This document shows positions 1 through 6,909 of a stretch of 6,909 nucleotides of DNA, one piece after another. Under the pieces are notes generated by a model. It searched no databases, was not told the origin of the DNA, and saw only the letters and a program-made list of their open reading frames with translations. The stretch comes from DATHBP01 sp035296085 (GTDB taxonomy: Bacteria; Actinomycetota; Actinomycetes; Propionibacteriales; Nocardioidaceae): contig DATHBP010000168.1 of NCBI GenBank assembly GCA_035296085.1, forward strand, positions 1 to 6,909. The letters run 5' to 3'. A program made the position numbers and the translations under genes. The stretch's first letter is position 1; the number at the start of each line of letters is the position of its first letter.

Positions 1-1
1 G

Positions 2-424
2 TTCCTGGCCGCGGAGCCGGGAGTCGACTCGGGGCACATGATCGCGCAGTACACCCAGGCCGCTGTGGTCGCGGAGCTGAAACGGCTCGCGGCTCCAGCC
101 AGCGTCGACTCCATTCCGACCAGCGCGATGCAAGAGGACCACAACTCGATGGGCTGGTCGAGCGCCCGCAAACTGCGACGCAGCCTCGACGGGCTCGCCA
201 CGGTGGTGGCCATCGAGATCCTCACCGGGGCACGCGCTCTCGACCTGCGTGGCCCGCTGGTCCCGGCGCGCGCTACTGCTGCCGTGGTCGAGACTCTGCG
301 CGACCGGGTGCCCGGCCCAGGCGCTGACCGCTACCTCGCCCCCGACATCGCCACTGCCGTAGAGCTGGTGCGGACGGGAGCGCTGGTCGCGGCCGCGGAG
401 AGCGTCACCGGTCCGTTGGATTGA
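2..424 (+). CDS. hutH: Histidine ammonia-lyase (histidase), C-terminal part, 5' end outside window
   Basis: HutH is a cytosolic enzyme that removes ammonia from L-histidine to give urocanate, the first step of histidine degradation. The reading frame is open from base 2, so only the last 140 residues are visible. They match the C-terminal helical region of the MIO-dependent aromatic ammonia-lyase family: a SGHMIAQYTQAA stretch near the left edge, then ASVDSIPTSAMQEDHNSMG, whose QEDH contains the conserved active-site Glu (codon 134-136), then a helix with ARALDLRGPL and the terminal DRYLAPDIATAVELV block. The Ala-Ser-Gly that forms the MIO cofactor lies upstream of the window. The internal ATG at 38 is not the real start, because homology continues to its left. 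hutU follows 83 bp downstream, but an operator-like element lies between them, so hutH may or may not be cotranscribed with it. Identification is firm; the 5' part is unseen. Confidence 0.95.
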   Translation, partial: FLAAEPGVDSGHMIAQYTQAAVVAELKRLAAPASVDSIPTSAMQEDHNSMGWSSARKLRRSLDGLATVVAIEILTGARALDLRGPLVPARATAAVVETLRDRVPGPGADRYLAPDIATAVELVRTGALVAAAESVTGPLD

Positions 425-437
425 CTAGATGCAGAGT

Positions 438-479
438 TGTCAGTGTCCTGGCGACCTATGCACCGTTCAGGCCCTGACA
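438..479. promoter_or_regulatory. Operator-like 42-bp dyad (site A) upstream of hutU
   Basis: The element begins with TGTCAG and ends with CTGACA, with arms of 19 bp around a 4-bp centre (TATG). The outer 6 bp of each arm pair exactly; the inner part pairs only partly (10 of 19 positions overall). Within it lie two 14-bp boxes, GTCAGTGTCCTGGC (439-452) and GTTCAGGCCCTGAC (465-478), starting 26 bp apart, and a central TATGCACCGT (457-466). It begins 14 nt after the hutH stop and ends 28 nt before the hutU ATG. An element of the same length and architecture lies upstream of the M20-hutI pair (3372-3413), with 29 of 42 identical bases in direct orientation and 30 of 42 inverted. Interpretation as a binding site for a hut regulator is inference; the regulator is not encoded here. 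Confidence 0.65.
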
Positions 480-507
480 ACGTGGCAGCAGAGACGAGGG
501 ACAGCCG

Positions 508-2157
<1,650 letters not shown>

Positions 2158-2160
2158 GCG

Positions 2161-2208
2161 CTTTGGGGTTGATTACCGGCGTATTGGGCCCGGTGATCGA
2201 CCCCAAAG
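2161..2208 (+). terminator. Strong stem-loop terminator after hutU
   Basis: Two 19-base arms (2161-2179, CTTTGGGGTTGATTACCGG, and 2190-2208, CCGGTGATCGACCCCAAAG) flank a 10-base loop. In plus-strand RNA all 19 positions pair, two of them as U-G wobbles; in minus-strand RNA these two become A-C mismatches, so the structure is best suited to ending the hutU transcript. There is no U-tract, as is common for high-GC actinobacteria. It lies between the hutU stop (2157) and the gntK stop (2239) of the converging unit and may act weakly in the other direction. Confidence 0.8.
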
Positions 2209-2238
2209 GCAGCTCGGCATGCTGGCAGCCCCCTGGGG

Positions 2239-2745
2239 TCACTGTTCGGACAGCCAGCGCGCGAACTCGCCGACCAGGTCGCCGACCGGCCGGGCGCAGT
2301 CGAGTACGACACCCGCCTCGTCGGGCTCAAGCGGCTCGAGGATCGCGAGCTGGGACGACAGCAGCGAGGCGGGCATGAAGTGGTCCGAGCGCGCCTGCAG
2401 CCGCTCGGCCAGCACAGCCTCGTCGCAGCGCAGCTGAGCGAAGACCGTAACGGCTGCGTGGCTGCGCAAGGTGTCCCGATGCCCCCGCCGCAGCGCCGAG
2501 CAGCTCACGACGCCGCCGCTGTCCTCGTGCTCGGCCAACCAGCCGCCGATCGCGTTCAGCCACGGCGCGCGGTCCTCGTCGGTCAGCGGCACGCCGGCGT
2601 GCATCCTGGCCCGGTTGGCCTCGCTGTGGAAGTCGTCACCGTCGGCATAGGGCACCTCCAGCTGCTCGGCGAGTGCCGTGCCGACGACGGTCTTCCCGCA
2701 TCCGGACGCCCCGCCCACGACCACCAACGGGCGGGAGCCGCTCAC
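2239..2745 (-). CDS. gntK: Gluconokinase (thermoresistant GntK type)
   Basis: This is a small P-loop kinase that phosphorylates D-gluconate with ATP to 6-phosphogluconate, feeding the pentose phosphate pathway. The product is about 168 residues, normal for the family (E. coli GntK has 175). Visible motifs are Walker A GGASGCGKT (residues 11-19), the substrate-site block DGDDFHSEANRARM followed by GVPLTDEDRAPWL (35-63), CSALRRGHRDTLR, and near the end DHFMPASLLSSQ with the LEPLEPDE segment. The frame stays open far upstream, but family similarity begins only at this point. The GTG at 2745 is chosen because it overlaps the stop of the preceding nitroreductase as GTGA (2742-2745); a second in-frame GTG lies one codon upstream at 2748. 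GGGGG, 5 nt upstream of the chosen start, is the only ribosome-binding-like stretch. It is probably translated from the nitroreductase mRNA. No gluconate transporter or GntR regulator is seen nearby. Confidence 0.93.
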   Translation of the reverse strand: MSGSRPLVVVGGASGCGKTVVGTALAEQLEVPYADGDDFHSEANRARMHAGVPLTDEDRAPWLNAIGGWLAEHEDSGGVVSCSALRRGHRDTLRSHAAVTVFAQLRCDEAVLAERLQARSDHFMPASLLSSQLAILEPLEPDEAGVVLDCARPVGDLVGEFARWLSEQ

Positions 2746-3338
2746 CACCGCCCCCGGTGGACGACCTCGTCCACCCCCCGCCGCCCCCGCCGCAGCGACG
2801 GGGACCGCCGGTCCGGTGCGCGGTGGCCGACGGTGATCGCTCCGATCGGCGTGTAGTCGTCCGGTACGCCGAACTCCGCCCGCAAGCGGGCCATGTTCTC
2901 CGGCGGTATCCCGAAGAAACAGGCCCCGAGGCCCTCGTCGACCACGGTGAGCAGCATCAGCAAGGAGGCCATTCCGGTGTCGATGTCCCAGTACGGGACG
3001 GGCCAGCGTGACTCGTCGAGGTCGGTCCACCCCTTGTCCGGGGCCGCATACCGTTCGAGGTAGGCGCGCTTGCATGACAGCGGTACGACGATCACCGGCG
3101 CCCTGCGCATACCCTGCGACCAGTCGTCGGTTCCGTCGTCGTCTGGGGTGGCAGCGGACCAGAAGCGGGCGATGCCGTCAACTGTGTCGAGGACGAGAAA
3201 GGCCCAGCCCTGAGAGAACCCGGCGCTCGGCGCGTGCAGCGCATTGGCCAGCATCCGCTCGACGATCCGCGGGTCGAGCGGCTCGTCTGTGTAGTTGCGC
3301 ACCATCCGGCGGCGGTTCACGACGTGTTGGAACTCCAT
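2742..3338 (-). CDS. Nitroreductase-family FMN-dependent oxidoreductase
   Basis: The 198-residue product belongs to the nitroreductase-like flavoprotein fold, dimeric FMN enzymes that use reduced nicotinamide to reduce nitro compounds, quinones or similar acceptors. Its physiological substrate cannot be told from sequence. Visible blocks are an N-terminal basic RRRMVRNYTDEPLDP (about residues 9-23, the usual phosphate-binding start of the family), APSAGFSQGWAFLVL where the family has its FMN-contacting Pro-Ser segment, MLLTVVDEGLGACFFGI in the FMN-binding half, and IGAITVGHRAPD near the end. The tail (RRSPSLRRGRRGVDEVVHRGRW split as SPSLRRGRRG and DEVVHRGRW) is arginine-rich. The ATG at 3338 is preceded by GGCGG and no in-frame start lies just upstream. 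The gene is divergent from the M20-hutI pair and shares with it the region containing site B; its stop overlaps the gntK start. Membership in the family is clear; the role is unknown, and nothing ties it to histidine except position. Confidence 0.85.
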   Translation of the reverse strand: MEFQHVVNRRRMVRNYTDEPLDPRIVERMLANALHAPSAGFSQGWAFLVLDTVDGIARFWSAATPDDDGTDDWSQGMRRAPVIVVPLSCKRAYLERYAAPDKGWTDLDESRWPVPYWDIDTGMASLLMLLTVVDEGLGACFFGIPPENMARLRAEFGVPDDYTPIGAITVGHRAPDRRSPSLRRGRRGVDEVVHRGRW

Positions 3339-3371
3339 CCGCCGATGATGCCCAGCCGAGTACTGCGAACC

Positions 3372-3413
3372 TGTCAGGCCCTTGACGGTGCATACACCGT
3401 CGAGGGCCTGACA
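3372..3413. promoter_or_regulatory. Near-perfect 42-bp palindromic operator (site B) in the divergent intergenic region
   Basis: Arms TGTCAGGCCCTTGACGGTG (3372-3390) and CACCGTCGAGGGCCTGACA (3395-3413) pair at 18 of 19 positions around CATA. The site contains 14-bp boxes GTCAGGCCCTTGAC (3373-3386) and GTCGAGGGCCTGAC (3399-3412), starting 26 bp apart exactly as in site A, plus a central inner dyad ACGGTG/CACCGT. The minus strand carries the same 10-base core, TATGCACCGT, as site A. It ends 23 nt before the GTG of the M20 gene and starts 34 nt upstream of the nitroreductase ATG, so a bound protein could affect both directions. Its position between two divergent starts argues against a terminator. 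No convincing -35/-10 pair with normal spacing was found. Confidence 0.75.
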
Positions 3414-3436
3414 ACTGCGCGGAGAGTGCGCGCTTC

Positions 3437-4657
3437 GTGAGCTTCGAGCAGATGTGGGCGGAGCTGCTGCCGCTCGGTCGGAACGCCTCCACCGGCGGGT
3501 ACGACCGGCCCGGCTGGGGACCGGCCGAACGAGAGTGCCGCGCGTGGTTCCTCGAGGCCGCCAAAGCCCGCGACCTTGCGGTGCACACCGACGGCAATGG
3601 CAACCTCGTCGCCTGGTGGGGGAAGCCGGGTCCCGGAGCCGTCCTCACCGGCAGCCACCTCGACTCGGTGCCGGACGGTGGGGCGTACGACGGGCCGCTC
3701 GGCGTCGTCAGCGCACTGGCCGCGCTCGACCGGCTCCGCGAACGCGGGTTCACGCCGAGCCGCCCGCTCGGAGTCGCGGTGTTCGCCGAGGAGGAGGGGT
3801 CACGCTTCGGGCTGCCGTGCCTCGGGTCGAGGCTGGCGACTGGGGCGCTCGCACCAGCGGCAGCCGCGGCGCTGCCTGACCGCACCGGCACCGTCCTCGC
3901 CGACGTGGTGGAGGCGGACGGCCTCGGTCAGAGCAGCTGGCTGCGCGACGTGGGCTGCTTCGTCGAGCTGCACGTGGAGCAAGGGCGGGCGCTCGTCGAC
4001 CTCGACGCGCCAGTCGGCGTCGCCAGCGCCATCTGGCCGCACGGGCGCTGGCGCTTCGAGTTCAGCGGCGAGGCCAACCACGCCGGCACGACCGCGATGG
4101 AAGACCGGCGCGACCCGATGTTGACCTACGCGATGACGGTGCTGGCCGCCAACAAGCAAGCGCGGCTCGCCGGCAGCCGCGCCACGTTCGGCAGGGTCGA
4201 TGTCGAGCCGAACGCGACCAACGCGATCCCTTCCCGCGTTCGCGCTTGGCTGGACGCCCGAGCGCCCGACGAGCCGTCGCTGCGCGCGCTGGTCGCTGCC
4301 GTACGACGCCTAGCCGCGGAGCGCGCCGAGCGCGACGGCACGGCGCTGGTCATCGAGCGGGAGTCGTTCTCGACCGCCGTTGCGTTCGACGAGCCGCTCA
4401 CCGCACGTGTTCGCGACGTGCTGGGGGGCGTACCCGCGCTGCCCACTGGCGCCGGACACGACGCCGGCGTTCTCGCAGCTGCCGGCATCCCGGCCGCGAT
4501 GCTGTTCGTCCGCAACCCGACGGGGGTCTCGCATGCACCGGCGGAGCACGCAGCACCCGCCGACTGCCTGGCCGGCGTAGCGGCGCTGGCCGACGTGCTC
4601 GTCGAGCTGACCGGTGAACCGGCCGACCGGCGTACGGCAGGAGGCGAGCCCCGGTGA
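3437..4657 (+). CDS. M20-family allantoate amidohydrolase/N-carbamoyl-amino-acid hydrolase-like enzyme of the hut locus
   Basis: The 406-residue protein is a metal-dependent amidohydrolase of the hydantoinase/carbamoylase type (M20 peptidase superfamily). The binuclear-metal ligands are all present: His74 in TGSHLDSV, Asp85 in GGAYDGPLGV, Glu119/Glu120 in AEEEGSRFG (general base plus ligand), His179 in ELHVEQG and His366 in GVSHAPAEH. The dimerization/lid domain carries ANHAGTT (His215), NATNAIP (Asn262) and DAR (Arg275), positions that bind the amino-acid carboxylate in characterized relatives. The start is GTG 3437, with GGAGAG 10 nt upstream; an ATG five codons in is less likely. Its stop overlaps the hutI start as GTGA. 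Similar genes called allantoate amidohydrolase sit in actinobacterial hut clusters. Because no purine-degradation gene is nearby, I infer that it hydrolyses N-formyl- or N-formimino-L-glutamate to glutamate, filling the HutG role; a true allantoate role is the less likely alternative. Site B lies just upstream. Confidence 0.9.
   Translation: MSFEQMWAELLPLGRNASTGGYDRPGWGPAERECRAWFLEAAKARDLAVHTDGNGNLVAWWGKPGPGAVLTGSHLDSVPDGGAYDGPLGVVSALAALDRLRERGFTPSRPLGVAVFAEEEGSRFGLPCLGSRLATGALAPAAAAALPDRTGTVLADVVEADGLGQSSWLRDVGCFVELHVEQGRALVDLDAPVGVASAIWPHGRWRFEFSGEANHAGTTAMEDRRDPMLTYAMTVLAANKQARLAGSRATFGRVDVEPNATNAIPSRVRAWLDARAPDEPSLRALVAAVRRLAAERAERDGTALVIERESFSTAVAFDEPLTARVRDVLGGVPALPTGAGHDAGVLAAAGIPAAMLFVRNPTGVSHAPAEHAAPADCLAGVAALADVLVELTGEPADRRTAGGEPR
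4639..4644 (+). promoter_or_regulatory. Ribosome-binding site that sets the hutI GTG start
   Basis: AGGAGG lies within the last codons of the M20 gene, 9 nt before the GTG at 4654. It supports the GTGA overlap as the true hutI start and indicates that the two genes are translated from one mRNA. Confidence 0.75.
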
Positions 4658-5826
4658 GCAGCGTCCTGGTCGACCGGATCGGGCAGCTGGTCACCAACGA
4701 CCCGACTATCGGCGACGGCTCCCCGCTGGGCCTGGTGACCGACGCGGCGCTCGTCGTCGACGGCGAGCAGGTCGCCTGGGTGGGGCGAGCCCGCGACGCG
4801 CCGGATGCGGATGCCCGCCTCGACGCCGCCGGACGCGTCGTGATCCCGGGCTTCGTCGACTCGCACACCCACCTGGTGTTCGCGGGCGACCGGGCCGAGG
4901 AGTACACCGCCCGGATGAGCGGGACGCCGTACTCCGCCGGCGGCATCGCCACCACGGTCGCAGCGACTCGAGCTGCCACCGACGAGCAGCTCAGCGCAAC
5001 CACCGCCCGCCTGCTGGGCGAGATGAGTCGCCAAGGCACGACGACCGTCGAGATCAAGAGCGGGTACGGGCTGAGCGCCTATGACGAGGCCCGCTGCCTG
5101 GCCGTTGCGGCCAGATTCACCGCCGAGGCGACCTATCTGGGTGCCCACGTGGTGCCCGCCGAGTTCGCTGGACGAGCCGACGCCTACGTCGCGCTGGTGA
5201 CCGGCGAGATGCTCGCGGCGGCCGCGCCGTACGCGCGGTGGGTCGACGTCTTCTGCGACGAGGGTGCGTTCGATGCGGACCAGTCCCGGGCGGTGCTCCG
5301 CGCCGGAATGGCGGCTGGTCTCGAGCCCCGGGTCCACGCCAACCAGCTGCGGCACGGGCCTGGTGTCCAGGTCGCCGCTGAGATAGGCGCGGCGTCGGCC
5401 GACCACTGCACCTACCTCGACGATGCCGATGTTGCTGCTCTGCGGGACGCGGGAGTGGTCGCGACCCTGCTGCCCGGTGCCGAGTTCTCGACTCGCTCCC
5501 CCTATCCCGATGCCCGGCGACTCGTCGACGCCGGTGTCACCGTCGCCTTGGCGACCGACTGCAACCCGGGGTCGTCGTACACGACGTCGATGCCCCTGTG
5601 CGTGGCGCTGGCCGTCCGGGAGATGCACATGACACCTGCCGAGGCACTGTGGGCAGCCACCGCCGGTGGCGCGCGCGCGCTGCGCCGCGACCGCATCGGC
5701 GGGCTGTGGCCCGGAGCGGCGGCGGACTTCGCAGTGCTCGACGCGCCGTCGTATGTGCACCTGGCCTACCGACCCGGTGTACCCCTGGTCTCCGCGGTCT
5801 GGCGGGCCGGCAAACCGGTCAGCTGA
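4654..5826 (+). CDS. hutI: Imidazolonepropionase
   Basis: HutI is a cytosolic metal-dependent amidohydrolase that opens 4-imidazolone-5-propionate to N-formimino-L-glutamate, the third step of histidine degradation. The 390-residue product is slightly shorter than Bacillus HutI (about 420) but has every expected block: VIPGFVDSHTHLVFAGDR with metal ligands His71 and His73, the substrate-loop GGIATTV, EIKSGYGL (133-140), RVHANQL with ligand His228, ADHCTYL with His251, and LATDCNPGS with the catalytic/metal Asp302. The C-terminal IGGLWPGAAADFAVLDAPSY closes the composite beta-sandwich typical of the superfamily. The GTG start overlaps the M20 stop by 4 bp and has its own AGGAGG. It is the last gene of this unit; the next gene converges from the other strand after 48 bp, so hutF does not follow it. 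Confidence 0.97.
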   Translation: MSSVLVDRIGQLVTNDPTIGDGSPLGLVTDAALVVDGEQVAWVGRARDAPDADARLDAAGRVVIPGFVDSHTHLVFAGDRAEEYTARMSGTPYSAGGIATTVAATRAATDEQLSATTARLLGEMSRQGTTTVEIKSGYGLSAYDEARCLAVAARFTAEATYLGAHVVPAEFAGRADAYVALVTGEMLAAAAPYARWVDVFCDEGAFDADQSRAVLRAGMAAGLEPRVHANQLRHGPGVQVAAEIGAASADHCTYLDDADVAALRDAGVVATLLPGAEFSTRSPYPDARRLVDAGVTVALATDCNPGSSYTTSMPLCVALAVREMHMTPAEALWAATAGGARALRRDRIGGLWPGAAADFAVLDAPSYVHLAYRPGVPLVSAVWRAGKPVS

Positions 5827-5830
5827 GCCC

Positions 5831-5880
5831 CCGTGAGCGCGCCTGCCAACCAGTGCCAGACGGAGCGCCGGCGGTCACGG
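5831..5880. terminator. Possible weak terminator between convergent hutI and pabB
   Basis: CCGTGAGCGC (5831-5840) and GCGGTCACGG (5871-5880) can pair at 9 of 10 positions around a 30-nt loop. The right arm overlaps the pabB stop codon. The long loop and absence of a T-run make this a weak call; nothing better is visible in the 48-bp gap. Confidence 0.3.
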
Positions 5881-6909
5881 CAAGGACGTGAGAGCAGAGC
5901 TCGCCGGCGCCCGGTCGGGGAAACGCCGCCCCAACAGACGTAGGAACGGCGTAGCTTTCACTGCCGTCTCCTCGAACTCCGCGGCGGGGTCGGACAGCGC
6001 GATGACCGCCCCACCGACACCGAACGAGATGCGGTCGGGCTCGACAACAAGGGTGCGGATGACGATGCTGAGGTCGGCGGCCCCGTTGAGCGAGAAGTAG
6101 CCCAGCGCACCTGAGTAGATCCCCCTCGGGCCGGCCTCGAGGTCGTCGATGATCGACATAGTCCGCAGTTTCGGAGCACCGGTCATGGAGCCACCGGGGA
6201 ATGCGCTGCGCACGCAGTCCACCGCGGACCGGTCCACCCGCAGGCGCGCCCGGACGGTGCTCACCAGCTGGTGGACCGTGGGGTAGGTCTCGACGTCGAA
6301 CAGCGTGGGTACCGCCACCGAGCCCAGCTCGGCACAGGTTCCGAGGTCGTGGCGCACCAGGTCGACGATCATGAGGTTCTCCGCCCGGTCCTTGCGGCTC
6401 TCGCGCAGCTCACGGGCGAGCCGGTCGTCCTCTGCCGGGTACGCCGATCGCGCCCGCGTGCCCTTGATGGGTCTCGACTCGACCATGCGGTCGCGGTCTA
6501 CTCGCAGAAAGCGCTCGGGCGAGCACCCCAGCACTGACAGCGAGCCGAGTCGCAGGAACGCTCCGAACGGTGCGGGATTGGCGGCGCGCAGGTGCCGGTA
6601 GCTGGCCCACGGGTCCAGCGAGGCGTCGGCGGTAACCATGTTGGTCAGGCAGACCTCGTAGGTCTCTCCGGCCTTGATCAAGCGCTGTACGTCGGCGACG
6701 AGCTCCAGATAGCGCTCTCGCCCCGCTCGCAGCTGCAGCGGGCCGTGGACTGGCACGGGGCCCCGCGCGGCGACCGGCTCCGGCGGCCCGGCGGCGAGGC
6801 GCTGCAGGACGTCGGTGGTTCCCTGCAGCCACGCCTCGGCCGGTTGGTCGTCGGCGAGTGTGCTGAGCGCCAGCAGGTAGACCTTGCGCTGCTGGTGGTC
6901 GAAGGCGAT
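5875..6909 (-). CDS. pabB: Aminodeoxychorismate synthase component I (chorismate-binding domain), 5' end outside window
   Basis: PabB aminates chorismate to 4-amino-4-deoxychorismate, the committed step to p-aminobenzoate and folate, using ammonia from a PabA glutaminase. The frame stays open to the right edge, so 344 C-terminal residues are seen; the GTG at 6756 is internal, since a family-like stretch (AFDHQQRKVYLLAL) lies before it. Visible blocks are AGETYEVCLTN, GCSPERFLR, SRPIKGTRAR, AENLMIVDLVRHDLG, the HQLVSTVRA segment, FPGGSMTGAPK, GIYSGALGYFS and EFEETAVKATPF. The Lys in PIKGT (about residue 149 of the visible part) marks PabB rather than anthranilate synthase TrpE, which has Ala there. 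The EVCLTN wording is reminiscent of the PabA-PabB fusions of actinobacteria and plants, so an N-terminal glutaminase domain may lie outside the window. It converges on hutI and has no evident link with histidine use. Confidence 0.92.
   Translation of the reverse strand: MAFDHQQRKVYLLALSTLADDQPAEAWLQGTTDVLQRLAAGPPEPVAARGPVPVHGPLQLRAGRERYLELVADVQRLIKAGETYEVCLTNMVTADASLDPWASYRHLRAANPAPFGAFLRLGSLSVLGCSPERFLRVDRDRMVESRPIKGTRARSAYPAEDDRLARELRESRKDRAENLMIVDLVRHDLGTCAELGSVAVPTLFDVETYPTVHQLVSTVRARLRVDRSAVDCVRSAFPGGSMTGAPKLRTMSIIDDLEAGPRGIYSGALGYFSLNGAADLSIVIRTLVVEPDRISFGVGGAVIALSDPAAEFEETAVKATPFLRLLGRRFPDRAPASSALTSLP

Noticed and set aside
421..449. TTGACT overlapping the hutH stop as a -35 box for hutU
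   Set aside because: No acceptable -10 hexamer occurs at 16-18 nt; the 17-nt position reads TGTCCT. TTGTCA with TATGCA inside site A has only 14 nt spacing. I did not call a promoter.
5335..5346. HANQL in HutI where Bacillus HutI has a Glu near the active site
   Set aside because: Gln at this position is, to my knowledge, common in HutI outside Bacillus; all metal ligands are present, so it is not evidence of inactivity.
4126..5760. Open frame of 544 codons on the minus strand opposite hutI and the end of the M20 gene
   Set aside because: It is antisense to two well-identified genes, is rich in Arg/Gly/Ala/Val/His without recognizable motifs, and is explained by high GC in the third codon position.

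Overview
The window is very GC-rich, with frequent GTG starts, GTGA stop/start overlaps and terminator stems lacking U-tracts. Together with the style of the proteins, this points to a high-GC Gram-positive (actinobacterial) chromosome; I cannot name the genus. Almost all of it is a histidine-utilization (hut) locus followed by the end of a folate gene. No transposase, integrase, tRNA, rRNA, CRISPR or phage gene was seen.

Layout, left to right: (1) 2-424 +, the C-terminal part of histidine ammonia-lyase (hutH). (2) 425-507, a short gap holding a 42-bp dyad element (site A). (3) 508-2157 +, complete urocanate hydratase (hutU), closed by a strong stem-loop at 2161-2208. (4) 2239-3338 on the minus strand, a two-gene unit: a nitroreductase-family flavoprotein followed, with a GTGA overlap, by gluconokinase (gntK). 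(5) 3339-3436, a divergent intergenic region holding a second 42-bp palindrome (site B) related to site A. (6) 3437-5826 +, a GTGA-coupled pair: an M20-family amidohydrolase of the allantoate amidohydrolase/N-carbamoyl-amino-acid hydrolase type, and imidazolonepropionase (hutI). (7) 5875-6909 on the minus strand, most of the chorismate-binding domain of aminodeoxychorismate synthase component I (pabB), running off the right edge.

The hut genes give histidine -> urocanate (HutH) -> imidazolonepropionate (HutU) -> N-formimino-L-glutamate (HutI). No canonical HutF, HutG or formiminotransferase is present in the window. The M20 enzyme, coupled to hutI, is the natural candidate for the last step: it could release glutamate from N-formylglutamate made by a HutF encoded elsewhere, or act directly on formiminoglutamate.

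The most interesting non-coding signal is the pair of 42-bp elements upstream of hutU and of the M20-hutI pair. They have identical length, TGTCAG/CTGACA ends, two 14-bp boxes 26 bp apart and a shared TATGCACCGT core. They look like operators for one hut regulator that is not encoded in the window. Site B also lies between divergent units, so the embedded nitroreductase-gntK pair may fall under the same control. I found no clear sign of a wholly new system; the gene content is mostly ordinary catabolism and cofactor metabolism.
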